Below are positions 9,100-18,368 of a DNA stretch of 54,840 bases, one piece after another. The notes beneath the pieces were generated by a model. That model was not told where the DNA came from and did not search any database. It saw nothing but the letters and a program-made list of their open reading frames with translations. Where the stretch lies: NCBI GenBank assembly GCA_003599885.1, contig QZKW01000067.1, positions 1-54,840 on the forward strand. The letters are read 5' to 3'. A program made the position numbers and the translations under genes. The first letter of the stretch is position 1, and every line of letters begins with the position of its first letter. The DNA is from Desulfobacteraceae bacterium (GTDB lineage Bacteria; Desulfobacterota; Desulfobacteria; Desulfobacterales; Desulfosalsimonadaceae).

Positions 9100-9730
9100 A
9101 GTAATGCAAAATTTTCTTAGTGTGTACATGTGCCGTGCATGCCGGAAGGACCGGCGGGAGATCAATTCCGAATTTTCCGAGAAGTTGTTTGCCGATTTCG
9201 TTGGGCGTGGGGAATCTTTGGATAGTCATTTCTTTTTTTGATTTCCTGCACATGAATGGCTGCAAGTTCGTCTATGCCCTCCTGCACGGCAATATCCATG
9301 TCTGCCCAGCATCCTTCCAGTTCACGCTGCAGCAAAAGCGCGAGCATGAGCACAAAAGCATGTCCTCGGATGTTCTGCTCTTTTCTCACAAAAACCGGTC
9401 GAATTTCAAGGCGGGTGGTTTTCATTGTCCGGAAGGCGCGTTCCACATTCTCAAGATCGCAGTATCGGTGGTCGTGCAGTGTTTCCGCATTCGCGTTGTC
9501 TTGGGCACATCGGATTTGATCATATAGCAGCCATCAAGCAAGCCTTCCTGCTCAAGGGCGTCTTCATTCTTTTCAATACTTATCGTGCGTTGCTGGGCAA
9601 TGACGCGCAACCATTTTTCAGCCTTTAGTTTTTGGATTTTCGCCGTTGCCTTTTTTAGTGCGACATTAATCGATGCCTTGCCATGTTCCGCCAGGTATCG
9701 GGTTGGGTCTTGCACCAGCTTCTTCGCGGA
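9100..9730 (-). pseudogene. IS1634/IS4-type transposase remnant, frameshifted and 5'-truncated
   Basis: Minus-strand similarity to the C-terminal part of IS1634-family transposases is spread over three frames. 9715-9480 gives QDPTRYLAEHGKAS and LLDGCYMIKSDVP; about 9460-9240 gives VERAFRTMKTTRLEIRPVF and GHAFVLMLALLLQRELEGCW; about 9235-9109 gives FPTPNEIGKQLLGKFG. The second shift coincides with a run of seven T at 9234-9240. Family members are roughly 500-600 residues, and only ~210 residues of homology remain, so the N-terminal half is gone. No terminal inverted repeats or target duplication could be identified. Confidence 0.8.
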
Positions 9731-9783
9731 AGCCGGGAGCTTTTAAACCCATCAACAAATGAGGGGGATTGTCCCATACCATT

Positions 9784-10074
9784 TTACCCGGTAGCGTGAA
9801 TGGGGTCGTTCATGCAATCTCTTCCATAATTCACGAGCGATTTTTTTGAAAACCCGTCTTTATATCCCTGATGACGCTGATCACGTCTCTGATTTCCTGT
9901 TGATGCTCCCGGACCTATCCATAGCAGGTGGTCTTCATCAGTCCCGAATTTTTCGCCATAATACGCCCGGTGGATTCCCAGTTGATATCCAATCCAGTAT
10001 TCCGTCCGATCTGGTTCCAGGTTTTTAAGGGTTTTAGCTTTTTCCATCTCATGTTTAAATGTCTTTTCATCCAT
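9784..10074 (-). CDS. Hypothetical small protein
   Basis: 96 residues, MDEKTFKHEMEKAKTLK at the N-terminus, then EYWIGYQLGIHRAYYGEKFG and a C-terminal GYKDGF. I do not recognise a family. The charged, aromatic-rich motif EYWxGYxxGxxRxYxGExFG looks conserved rather than random, which supports a real gene. It lies directly upstream of the transposase remnant, and its last ~20 residues may have been altered by the element. There is no signal peptide or membrane segment. Confidence 0.5.
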   Translation of the reverse strand: MDEKTFKHEMEKAKTLKNLEPDRTEYWIGYQLGIHRAYYGEKFGTDEDHLLWIGPGASTGNQRRDQRHQGYKDGFSKKSLVNYGRDCMNDPIHATG

Positions 10075-10484
10075 GCCTGCAAGCCTCTTTCTTGCTTCCT
10101 GATCAAAAACTGATTAAAAATTAATATGGTCTTATTGAATTATCCTAATTTTTTTGAATATTATCTTGCTGACATTTTTATTCATATCAGTGCATGGCTG
10201 ATTATTTTGTAAGGATTTTCTGACGAATTAAAGGCAACTAAACCGGATGAACTATACAATCAACAGGTTTTCAAATTCAGGATTGGCTCAGATTTTTGGC
10301 CATTTTTCCATTTTATTTGATATAGTCATACGAGCATGAAAAAAACCATCCGGTATTTTCCATGTTAGACTTCTGAATACCAGCATAAATGAAATAAATT
10401 TCTATCGATCAACAATGTTCAATATGTTAGATTCCAGAAAAATATCTGATTTAATTGTCATTAATACAATGAATGAGGCGCATT
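10075..10484. other. AT-rich intergenic region without a recognised gene
   Basis: About 400 bases between the small hypothetical gene and the PilZ gene. It is clearly more AT-rich than the flanks. I see no open frame with recognisable protein features, no tRNA and no strong hairpin-plus-T-run. It presumably holds the promoters of the two divergent neighbours. Confidence 0.5.
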
Positions 10485-10841
10485 ATGAATTATGAAGACA
10501 ATCGGAAAACTTCTCGTAAAATAGTTTGGGATGATACTGAAGCGACAATAAAAGTGGATGACCCGTTCAGCTCCGGATCACGACAGACCATAACCATCAG
10601 GGGAAATGTCGGTAATCTCAGCACAGGCGGCATGTTTTTAAAAACACAAGAACCTGTTCCGGCATCTTCTAAAACAGAAATATTAATTAATTTTGACCCG
10701 ACTTCCGCCTCATCCAATCTTTCTGTAAAAGCTTATGGAGAGACTGTTCGTTCAGTTGAAACTGGCGTGGGCATCCGATTTACAACAATTGACATAACGG
10801 AACTGCAGCAGTGCATCATCAAAAGGATGAACAAAAAATAA
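10485..10841 (+). CDS. PilZ-domain protein
   Basis: About 118 residues from the ATG at 10485, which has GAGGCG five bases upstream; an in-frame ATG at 10473 is the alternative. The c-di-GMP-binding PilZ signature is visible: basic N-terminal motif NRKTSRK and NLSTGGMFLKT (D/NxSxxG), then a beta-rich body ending VGIRFTTID. It should be a single-domain c-di-GMP receptor acting on motility, secretion or polysaccharide systems, but no partner is adjacent. The next gene starts 37 nt downstream. Confidence 0.88.
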   Translation: MNYEDNRKTSRKIVWDDTEATIKVDDPFSSGSRQTITIRGNVGNLSTGGMFLKTQEPVPASSKTEILINFDPTSASSNLSVKAYGETVRSVETGVGIRFTTIDITELQQCIIKRMNKK

Positions 10842-10878
10842 TAGGCTTGCAGTCGCAGCTTACGAATAAGGATATCCT

Positions 10879-12513
10879 ATGTTTTCAAAACGATTCACCC
10901 GACGGTCCTTTTTGACCATTTCCGCCATGACAGCCGCCGCCGTTGTTTTAGATTGGAAAAAAGTGGAGGCATGGGCCAACAACATGGGACCCGGTAAAAA
11001 TTATCCCACGGTCATCATCGGCGCAGGTCTCGGCGGTTTGTGCTGCGGAGCATATCTGGCACGTCAGGGAATTCCCGTCACTATTGTGGAGCAGCACCGC
11101 ATACCGGGCGGATACGCCACCGCATTTGAACGCGGCATGGGTAAATTTACCTTTGAGGTCTCCCTTCACGGGATGTCGGCCAAAAACAACGCTGTGGAAC
11201 GGATTTTACAAAACCTTGGCGTCCTCAACCAGATAGAATTTGCCGAACTTCCAGAAATCTATAGCTTTAAAACTCCGGCATATGAAATTCGGGTACCCCA
11301 ACGAGATCCGGAAACGTACATTGACCGCCTGGCCAAGCTTTTCCCGGACGAAGTTGACGGCATCCGGGAGTTCGTTAATGAAATGATCGCTATCTCAGAC
11401 GAGGCGGATCTCATCCACCACAAAAATGGAAAATTTTTCAAACTCTTTTTTCCTTTTCAATACCCCAGCATGTGGCGAGTCCGAAACAAAACCCTAGAGG
11501 ACATGCTGAATGACCATGTGCAAACCCCGGCTGTAAAAGATGCTTTGGCCGGACTCTGGGGATATTATGGCCTGCCGCCATCCCAGCTTTCAGCATTTTA
11601 TTATTCTGTGGCTACCGGGGGATATCTTAAAAACGGCTCCTACTACATAAAGCCCCGGTCCCAAGCCTTAAGCAACGCACTTGCGCGAGTCGTCGAAACC
11701 AACGGCGGAAAAATCATTTACGGTAAAAAGGCGGCCCAGATCCATGTCGACAAAAATGCCGTGACCAGCGTCAGCCTGGAAGACGCGACTGTTCTCCACG
11801 CCAAAGCCGTGGTGAGCAACGCCAGTGCAATCACCACCTTCGGACAAATGCTGGCACCAGGGGTTCTGCCGGAAAATTATGTTACCAAAATCAACTCATA
11901 CAAACCCAGCCTCTCCACCTTTCTTGTCTGGCTCGGGCTGAATGTTGATATCCGGGACAGGGTTTCCTGCTATGCGACCCACATGTCATCCGGCTCAGGG
12001 AGTGAAGCGGATTATCTGGGCTGCGTAAACGGCGACATTGAAAAAGGACCGTTCGGTGTAGCATTATACGACAAGGCTTTTGAAGGATATTCAAGGCCGG
12101 GGACATCCTCTCTCATGCTGATTTTTCTTTGCGGTTACGGCCCATGGAAAAAATTTGAAAACGATTATAAAGCCGGAAATAAGGACGCCTATAATCTGGA
12201 AAAGGACCGCTGGACCCGGATTCTGATCCGCCGCAGCGAAGAAACACTAATTCCGGGATTGTCATCACTCATTGATGTCGTGGAGGCTGCCACCCCGCTC
12301 ACCAACCAGCGTTATACCGCCAACACCAGTGGAGCCATCTATGGATTTGAGCAGTCGATGGATAACGCCTATATGACACGAATTAACAACCAAACGCCAG
12401 TGGACGGGCTCTATCTCGCGGGTGCCTGGGGAAATCCCGGCGGCGGATATGAAGGGGTGCTTCGAGGCGGGGAAGTAACATTCCAGATGCTCATGGAATC
12501 CTGGGGCGGATGA
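10879..12513 (+). CDS. Tat-exported FAD-dependent oxidoreductase (phytoene desaturase/CrtISO-like)
   Basis: 544 residues. The N-terminus TRRSFLTISAMTAAAVV is a twin-arginine signal. FAD-binding Rossmann motif VIIGAGLGGLCCGAYLA and EQHRIPGGYA follow. The C-terminal GLYLAGAWGNPGGGYEGV is the second FAD-contact motif of the phytoene desaturase/carotene isomerase/retinol saturase superfamily. Those enzymes saturate, desaturate or isomerise polyene or other lipid substrates; the substrate here is unknown. The folded, cofactor-loaded protein would be sent to the periplasm, unusual for this superfamily. It follows the PilZ gene closely; no carotenoid genes are nearby. Confidence 0.87.
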   Translation: MFSKRFTRRSFLTISAMTAAAVVLDWKKVEAWANNMGPGKNYPTVIIGAGLGGLCCGAYLARQGIPVTIVEQHRIPGGYATAFERGMGKFTFEVSLHGMSAKNNAVERILQNLGVLNQIEFAELPEIYSFKTPAYEIRVPQRDPETYIDRLAKLFPDEVDGIREFVNEMIAISDEADLIHHKNGKFFKLFFPFQYPSMWRVRNKTLEDMLNDHVQTPAVKDALAGLWGYYGLPPSQLSAFYYSVATGGYLKNGSYYIKPRSQALSNALARVVETNGGKIIYGKKAAQIHVDKNAVTSVSLEDATVLHAKAVVSNASAITTFGQMLAPGVLPENYVTKINSYKPSLSTFLVWLGLNVDIRDRVSCYATHMSSGSGSEADYLGCVNGDIEKGPFGVALYDKAFEGYSRPGTSSLMLIFLCGYGPWKKFENDYKAGNKDAYNLEKDRWTRILIRRSEETLIPGLSSLIDVVEAATPLTNQRYTANTSGAIYGFEQSMDNAYMTRINNQTPVDGLYLAGAWGNPGGGYEGVLRGGEVTFQMLMESWGG

Positions 12514-12786
12514 CCGGTTATCGCAAGAAAAAATCAACCCAATGTTCCGATCCAGCTAAAACTGCTCCTGTGCCTTGCCTGACAGTTCGAAAAGCGCAAA
12601 CCGTGACACATTTCTTTGTATGCTCCCCGATTTTTTGAAATATAAATACTCTTGACGAAACGCTTGATTTACTTCATGTTATTTTAAAATGAATCATTAT
12701 TTCCGACCCGGCCGAAAAAATCCGTTCCCTTTTTTGGTCAGGAGGAATGACAGCAATCCCTTCGATTATTAAACCATATTATTTTA

Positions 12787-13182
12787 ATGATAAAAAATGC
12801 GCTGCTTTTGATCATTATCTCCGCCTTACTGACCAGCCCCGGTCTTTGCGGTTCCCTTAATCCAGCCGGCAAGTCCCCCAATTCTGACGGCATCTGCACC
12901 TATCGCATCACCGACCTGAAAAAAAGCCGGTTCCAGGCAACGGAATCATTCCAAATAAAAGAAGAATTGGCCATCATCGTTAAGGGCTATGGCGGCCACG
13001 AAGTCACCATCAACATCATGGATCTTCCCAAAAACAAAGTGGTATTTGAACTCATCGATTTTATTCCCCAGAATAAACACAAACTCTGGATATGGAGAAG
13101 TACGCAAACCGGAATTTTTCAGGCCGCCCTGCTTGTTGATGGCGAAAAAAAAGACGAGGTTAATTTTAAGATTATTCAATAA
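12787..13182 (+). CDS. Hypothetical secreted protein
   Basis: 131 residues with a clear signal peptide (NALLLIIISALLTSPGLCG) and a likely beta-rich mature domain with KDEVNFKIIQ at the end. I do not recognise a family; the pattern (KNKVVFELIDFIP, FQAALLVDGEKK) resembles a small immunoglobulin-like or C2-like periplasmic fold, but that is a guess. It stands alone between the FAD oxidoreductase and the porin-like gene, with AT-rich spacers of about 270 and 245 bases that hold no other feature I can support. Confidence 0.62.
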   Translation: MIKNALLLIIISALLTSPGLCGSLNPAGKSPNSDGICTYRITDLKKSRFQATESFQIKEELAIIVKGYGGHEVTINIMDLPKNKVVFELIDFIPQNKHKLWIWRSTQTGIFQAALLVDGEKKDEVNFKIIQ

Positions 13183-13428
13183 CTACTTGTTACAATTAAG
13201 TTTTATAAAAAAAATAAATATTTGGAAACGGCTCCGGCCTGCTGATTCCTGCTGCGAGGCTTGTTGGGCCGGTTAAAAAAATCAGCTAAAACCAAGTCTG
13301 GGTTTGACATTGACGCCTCATGATGTTAAAAAACCGACCTAAATAATCTGATTTCATCATTATAAATGCAACATATTGTTTTTCACCGTAGCGTCCGTGT
13401 ATCACTAACCCAAAACAGGAGGAAAAAG

Positions 13429-14748
13429 ATGAAAAAACTGGTTATTTTGTTTTTAGTGCTGTTTTTATCCGCGCCAGCGTTTGGCGCCGCCGACAACTGG
13501 TCGGACAAGCTCGAGCTGGGCGGAAGCACCCAACTTCGGTATTATTGGCTCAACAATATGTGGGATAACAATGACGACACTGATTTTGACAGATGGGACT
13601 CTTACCGGCTACATACCAAAATCAATGCCAAGGCAACGATCAGCGACACCATTTCGGGATTTGTTCAACTGGGTAACCAGACATACGGAAACGGCGTTGT
13701 TGATAGAAATTTAAATGACAGCGATAACTTAGGCAACAAAGTATTTGTGGAAAACTCCTATATCACTGTCAATGATTTCTTCGGTTCCAATTTCACATTC
13801 CAGGCCGGCCGCATGAACCTGATGTATGGTTCAGGGTTCGTGCTGTTTGACGGCAATTCTCAATTTGCCTCCACATCACTTTACTTTGACGGTGTGAAAC
13901 TTACCATGCCCATCGGTAAAAAATCCAAGATAGACGCCCTGTATTTTATTGACGAAGAAAACAACCGGGCCGACGGGCCGACGAATGATGATGATATCTC
14001 TTTGAGCGGACTTTATATGACCGCCAATTGCCCTGCCATGGGCAGTGACAAAGGTCAGCAGGAAATCTATACCCTCAACCGTAATGACGAACTCTTAAGC
14101 AAAGACATCTGGATGGTTGGCCTCCGGTTATCCGACAAATTTGAAATGGGTTTTGATTATTCCGGTGAAGTTGCCTATCAGATGGGTGAATTCAATAGTA
14201 AAACAAACATTGACCAGGAAGCCCTAGGCTATAAACTGGATGCGGGTTATACATTCACCAATGCCATGATGACTCCCCGACTGTTCTGCGGCTATATGTT
14301 CATGGAAGGCGATGATCCTGATACAAAAGACAAGGAACGATGGGACGTGTTTTACGGCGGCTGGCCTCAGTTCGGTGATATGCTTGCCTGGAAATATGTC
14401 AACGTCGGCGCTGCAAACAATATCACCGATTATGACCCGACTTATAACGAAGGCAGCAGCACCCCCGGCGAAGCCGTCTACTCCAACCTTTCAATGGCAA
14501 GCGTCGGCGTTGGTGCTAATCTGACGTCTCAGTTGTCCACAAAATTCACCTATGGACTGCTCACTGTTGATGAACCGGTTGCCGGCGCAGACGATGATTT
14601 TGGCGATTATTACCAATTACAGGCAACATACGGATATCACAAGAATCTGTCTTTCTCTGTATACTCCGCCATGATTGATCCGGGCGATGCGTTCAACAAT
14701 GATGACAAGGCCTATGAAATATTTCTTGAAACAAAATTAGTATTCTAA
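13429..14748 (+). CDS. Outer-membrane porin-like beta-barrel protein
   Basis: 439 residues from the ATG at 13429, which is preceded by AGGAGG. Signal peptide KKLVILFLVLFLSAPAFGA; the mature part is rich in aromatic, Asn and Asp residues in alternating beta-strand patterns (LELGGSTQLRYYWLNN, QAGRMNLMYGSG, FKMTYG-like strands) and ends in a Phe (FLETKLVF), the usual C-terminal signal for Bam-mediated insertion. This is the layout of general or alginate-type porins of Desulfobacterota. Substrate specificity cannot be told. A strong terminator follows immediately, so it is probably a single-gene unit. Confidence 0.85.
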   Translation: MKKLVILFLVLFLSAPAFGAADNWSDKLELGGSTQLRYYWLNNMWDNNDDTDFDRWDSYRLHTKINAKATISDTISGFVQLGNQTYGNGVVDRNLNDSDNLGNKVFVENSYITVNDFFGSNFTFQAGRMNLMYGSGFVLFDGNSQFASTSLYFDGVKLTMPIGKKSKIDALYFIDEENNRADGPTNDDDISLSGLYMTANCPAMGSDKGQQEIYTLNRNDELLSKDIWMVGLRLSDKFEMGFDYSGEVAYQMGEFNSKTNIDQEALGYKLDAGYTFTNAMMTPRLFCGYMFMEGDDPDTKDKERWDVFYGGWPQFGDMLAWKYVNVGAANNITDYDPTYNEGSSTPGEAVYSNLSMASVGVGANLTSQLSTKFTYGLLTVDEPVAGADDDFGDYYQLQATYGYHKNLSFSVYSAMIDPGDAFNNDDKAYEIFLETKLVF

Positions 14749-14766
14749 GGTTCGGCCATCATCCAT

Positions 14767-14805
14767 AAAAAAGGCGTGGTTCCGCTGTGGGGCCGCGCCT
14801 TTTTT
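14767..14805 (+). terminator. Rho-independent terminator of the porin gene
   Basis: Stem AAAAAAGGCGTGG pairs with CCGCGCCTTTTTT around a small inner stem-loop; the right arm ends in a T-run. It lies 19 bases after the porin stop codon. The A-run on the left arm means it could also work on the opposite strand. Confidence 0.9.
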
Positions 14806-14908
14806 ATCTTAAAATAAGTCTGGTTATAAAAACGCCCTTGATTCAAAACAAAAATTGCTTATAGTGATAATAAAAAAATTTGAACTGAATCATCAAAGGG
14901 GAGACCAC

Positions 14909-15397
14909 ATGAGCGACAATGAATTTGCAGAAGATAATGTCACAACCATCCAGCATTTAAAAACCATACCCGCCCTGGAAGGTTTTAGCGAACAGGATCT
15001 TCATACTTTCCTGCGCTTCAGCGAAATCAAAACATACAGGGAAAACGAAATTATCATTGAAGAAAACAGTCTGGATGACCGGGTATTTTACCTGATTTCC
15101 GGAAAAGCCAAAGTGGTGAAGAATGGCAGAGAACTCATCATCCTGCGCCGGACCGGTGATGTATTCGGTGAAATCGGTGTAGTTACCGGCATTGCGCGTT
15201 CCGCCTCTGTTTTTGCTACCGGCCCCACCTCCTGTTTGATTATCCGGACCTCGCAAATCGAGACGCTTGATGAGAAGAACCGGCTTGCCTTTAAATACAT
15301 TCTCTACCGGGGATTTGCTGAAATTTTAGCCAATCGTTTAAAGAGAACAACGGAAGAACTGATACAGGCCCGCACCGAGCTTTCATTAAAAAAGTAA
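14909..15397 (+). CDS. Cyclic nucleotide-binding domain protein (CAP/FNR effector fold, no HTH)
   Basis: 162 residues from the ATG at 14909 (AAAGGGGAG upstream). A CNMP-binding domain is visible: IPALEGFSEQDLHTFL, NEIIIEENSLDDRVFYLISG, RTGDVFGEIGVVTG and ARSASVFATGPTSCLII. The phosphate-binding cassette reads GEIGVVTGIARSAS, with Glu and Arg in the expected places. The C-terminal ~45 residues are a helical tail, not a DNA-binding domain. It is likely a cAMP/cGMP-responsive stand-alone module acting by protein contact. Confidence 0.87.
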   Translation: MSDNEFAEDNVTTIQHLKTIPALEGFSEQDLHTFLRFSEIKTYRENEIIIEENSLDDRVFYLISGKAKVVKNGRELIILRRTGDVFGEIGVVTGIARSASVFATGPTSCLIIRTSQIETLDEKNRLAFKYILYRGFAEILANRLKRTTEELIQARTELSLKK

Positions 15398-15467
15398 TTT
15401 TTTAAAAATGTCTCAGGACTGCGTCCGTTAAACAACGCTGGAAACCATCATTTTCCGGATGCCGGTT

Positions 15468-16886
15468 TTACAGCGCGTTCAACAACCTTTCGTGAATTCC
15501 GTCAAACCCGCCGTTTGACATCACCAGAACCACGTCTCCGGTTTTGGCGATGTCTGATACAAATGCAATAATCGCATCGGTATCCGGAAAATAATACGCG
15601 TCCCGGTTTCTTCTTTTCAAATCCGTCACCAGTTGCTCCGAAGAAAACCGATGTCCTTCCGGGATTTTGGAAAGCATTGGCGGCTGACGGATGCAGATGA
15701 TATCCGCCAGATCAAAAGCTTCTGTGTATTTCTCCTGAAAAACGTCCCGCATACTGGTATTGGTTCGGGGTTCAAACACGGCGATCAATCGGCCATCCGG
15801 ATAAAACGGGCGCACCGCACGAATGGTTTCGCGAACCGCCGTCGGGTGGTGCGCGAAATCATCCAAAACAGTCACCTCATTTTTCACGCCCCTGATCTCC
15901 TGACGCCGCTTCACCCCGGCAAAGGTTTCAAAGGCCTCCGCGATGACTGCTGGCGAAATTCCCAACCGGCTGGCAGCGGCAATGGATGCAAGGGCATTCA
16001 GCCGGTTATGCTCTCCGGGAATTTTTGTTTTAAAACGGCCAAATTCCTGACCATTCCGGGACACTTCAAAGCAATTCCAGGGAGGGGTTACGGATGCCCG
16101 TTCGATGCGCCAGCAGGAATTCGGCGCCAGCCCGTATCTCTGGGCATTCGCCTCTTTTCCCGTAGTCAGTTCGTCAATATTCTTGTCATCATCCCAGGCG
16201 ACCAGCAGGCGGTCCGCTGAAATTTTGTCGACAAACCGTCCAAACGCCCGTTTCACATGGGCCAGATCATCAAAAATATCCGCATGATCAAACTCCACGC
16301 TGGTCAGAATCGCGACAAAGGGGTCAAAATGTAAAAACTTTGACCCCTTGTCAAAAAAAGCAGTGTCATACTCATCCCCTTCGATGACCACATACTCTCC
16401 CTGCCCCAGCCGGTAATTGCCATCAAAATTCGGCAGAATCCCGCCGATCATAAATGACGGATCCAGCCCGGCCACTTGCAAAATCCAGGCAAGCATGGCG
16501 GATGTCGTGGTTTTTCCATGGGTACCGGCGACCACCAACGCTTTTTTATCCCCTACGACAAAGTGATTCAACGCCTGGGGCATGGAGCAGTAATGCAGAC
16601 CGTTAGCCATTGTATGAACCGCCTCGGGATTGTCTTTTCGAACGGCGTTGCCCACCACCACCAGATCCGGGCCATAATCCAGATGGGTTTTATCAAAGCC
16701 TTCAAAAATGGAAACGCCTTTATCCCTCAAAAAAGTACTCATGGGCGGATACACATTGGCGTCGGACCCGGTGACGGCATAGCCCAGATCCTTCAACATG
16801 CAGGCCAGCGCACCCATCCCCGTTCCGCAGACGGCTATCAGATGGATTTTCTGTACATTCACCGGTATGGCATTGACGCTTAACAT
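15468..16886 (-). CDS. mpl: UDP-MurNAc:L-Ala-gamma-D-Glu-meso-DAP ligase
   Basis: 472 residues, full length for Mur ligases of the Mpl type. The N-terminal Rossmann motif HLIAVCGTGMGALACML, ATP-binding loop VVAGTHGKTTTSAMLAWIL, EGDEYDTAFFDKGSKF and EFDHADIFDDL, and the C-terminal FAHHPTAVRETI and EPRTNTSMRD are the Mpl rather than MurC versions. It attaches recycled tripeptide to UDP-MurNAc in the cytoplasm for peptidoglycan recycling. It lies 45 nt downstream of hemL on the same strand and may be co-transcribed with it, without an obvious functional link. Confidence 0.95.
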   Translation of the reverse strand: MLSVNAIPVNVQKIHLIAVCGTGMGALACMLKDLGYAVTGSDANVYPPMSTFLRDKGVSIFEGFDKTHLDYGPDLVVVGNAVRKDNPEAVHTMANGLHYCSMPQALNHFVVGDKKALVVAGTHGKTTTSAMLAWILQVAGLDPSFMIGGILPNFDGNYRLGQGEYVVIEGDEYDTAFFDKGSKFLHFDPFVAILTSVEFDHADIFDDLAHVKRAFGRFVDKISADRLLVAWDDDKNIDELTTGKEANAQRYGLAPNSCWRIERASVTPPWNCFEVSRNGQEFGRFKTKIPGEHNRLNALASIAAASRLGISPAVIAEAFETFAGVKRRQEIRGVKNEVTVLDDFAHHPTAVRETIRAVRPFYPDGRLIAVFEPRTNTSMRDVFQEKYTEAFDLADIICIRQPPMLSKIPEGHRFSSEQLVTDLKRRNRDAYYFPDTDAIIAFVSDIAKTGDVVLVMSNGGFDGIHERLLNAL

Positions 16887-16931
16887 ATCATCGTTTTCCT
16901 TATGAGAAATATTACCCCTTGAGAGAAGCGC

Positions 16932-18224
16932 CTATGCGCTCAGATTCCTGAACACCTCTTCCGCTGCCGCTACCGTGTCATCAATATCCTGGTCTGAGTG
17001 GGCGGCAGACACAAACAATGCTTCAAACTGGGATGGCGCCAGATAAATTCCCCGTTCCAGCATCTTTCGATAATATCCGGAAAACTTTTCCAGATCAGAA
17101 GTTTTAGCGTCTTCGAAACTGGCAACCGGCTGATCGGTTAAAAATAGCCCGACCATAGATCCCACCCGATTGACCACCGCCCGGGTTCCCGTATTTTCGG
17201 CAGCTCGGGCCAATCCGGCGGCAAGGCGGCGGGAAGACGATTCAAGGGCTTCGTAAAACCCCGGCCTTTTGATCGCCTTGAGGGTCGCGATACCGGCAGC
17301 CATGGCCAGCGGATTGCCGGAAAGGGTGCCGGCCTGATACACCGGGCCTTCAGGAGCCACTTGCGACATGATATCTTTTCTGCCGCCATACGCCCCCACC
17401 GGCAGACCGCCCCCGACAATTTTGCCGAAACAGGAAAGGTCCGGCCGGATATTATACAAGGTCTGTGCCCCGCCATAAGACACCCGGAATCCGGTCATGA
17501 CCTCATCAAAAATCAGCAGGCCGCCGTGCTTTTCCGTTTCCGTCCTTAATGCTTCCAAAAACCCCGTTCTGGGGGGCACCAGTCCCATATTGCCCGCCAC
17601 CGGTTCAACAATCACCGCAGAAACCCCATCCCCGGATTTTTTCATGACCGATACAAAGGCATCTATATCGTTATAAGGCAAAGACAACGTATGCTGAATG
17701 ACCGCATCCGGGACCCCCGGACTTCCGGCAATCCCAAGAGTGGCGACACCGGATCCCGCAGCCACCAGAAACGAGTCCGCATGCCCGTGATAACATCCAT
17801 CAAATTTAATGATGGTGTCCCTGCCCGTAACGCCCCTGGCCACGCGGATCGCGCTCATGGTCGCTTCGGTGCCGGAATTCACCATGCGGACTTTTTCGAT
17901 TGAAGGAACTGCGTCGATAATCATTTCGGCAAGTTCCACTTCAAGGTCCACGGGCGCTCCGAAACTGGTTCCCCGCTTTAATACATTCTGGATAGCGGCA
18001 ATCACATCAGGATGGGAATGCCCCAAAATCATGGGACCCCACGACCCGACATAGTCAATATATTGGTTCCCATCCGCATCAATTAACCGGGAACCCATTG
18101 CGCTCTCTATAAATACCGGGTCCGCACCCACGGACCGGCAGGCCCGGACCGGGCTGTTGACCCCGCCGGGGATAATTTTTTGGGCCTGTTCAAACAGGTT
18201 CCGGGATTTTTCATAGGATTTCAT
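16932..18224 (-). CDS. hemL: Glutamate-1-semialdehyde 2,1-aminomutase
   Basis: 430 residues from the ATG at 18224, preceded by AAGGAG; an upstream in-frame start at 18275 lacks a good ribosome-binding site. PLP-dependent class III aminotransferase fold: GGVNSPVRAC, VNSGTEATMSAIRVARG, DGCYHGHADSFLV, LIFDEVMTGFRV and FGKIVGGGLPVGAYGG with the Schiff-base Lys. It converts glutamate-1-semialdehyde to 5-aminolevulinate, the C5 route to haem, sirohaem and cobamides, which fits an organism making many cytochromes. Confidence 0.97.
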   Translation of the reverse strand: MKSYEKSRNLFEQAQKIIPGGVNSPVRACRSVGADPVFIESAMGSRLIDADGNQYIDYVGSWGPMILGHSHPDVIAAIQNVLKRGTSFGAPVDLEVELAEMIIDAVPSIEKVRMVNSGTEATMSAIRVARGVTGRDTIIKFDGCYHGHADSFLVAAGSGVATLGIAGSPGVPDAVIQHTLSLPYNDIDAFVSVMKKSGDGVSAVIVEPVAGNMGLVPPRTGFLEALRTETEKHGGLLIFDEVMTGFRVSYGGAQTLYNIRPDLSCFGKIVGGGLPVGAYGGRKDIMSQVAPEGPVYQAGTLSGNPLAMAAGIATLKAIKRPGFYEALESSSRRLAAGLARAAENTGTRAVVNRVGSMVGLFLTDQPVASFEDAKTSDLEKFSGYYRKMLERGIYLAPSQFEALFVSAAHSDQDIDDTVAAAEEVFRNLSA

Positions 18225-18368
18225 GAATCGTCTTCTCCTTGGTATTTCAATAAACCGATTGACATATTTGACCATAAAACGGTAGTCACGTTATCAGAGG
18301 ACGCCATGACGGTCAAGGGAACGTTTAGTGTCCGTTGTCTTACAATTTATGGGCTGTCCTGTTCAACC

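Noticed and set aside
9234-9240. Programmed frameshifting at the seven-A run on the transposase strand
   Set aside because: The family is usually read from one frame and a second unrelated shift plus N-terminal loss show ordinary decay.
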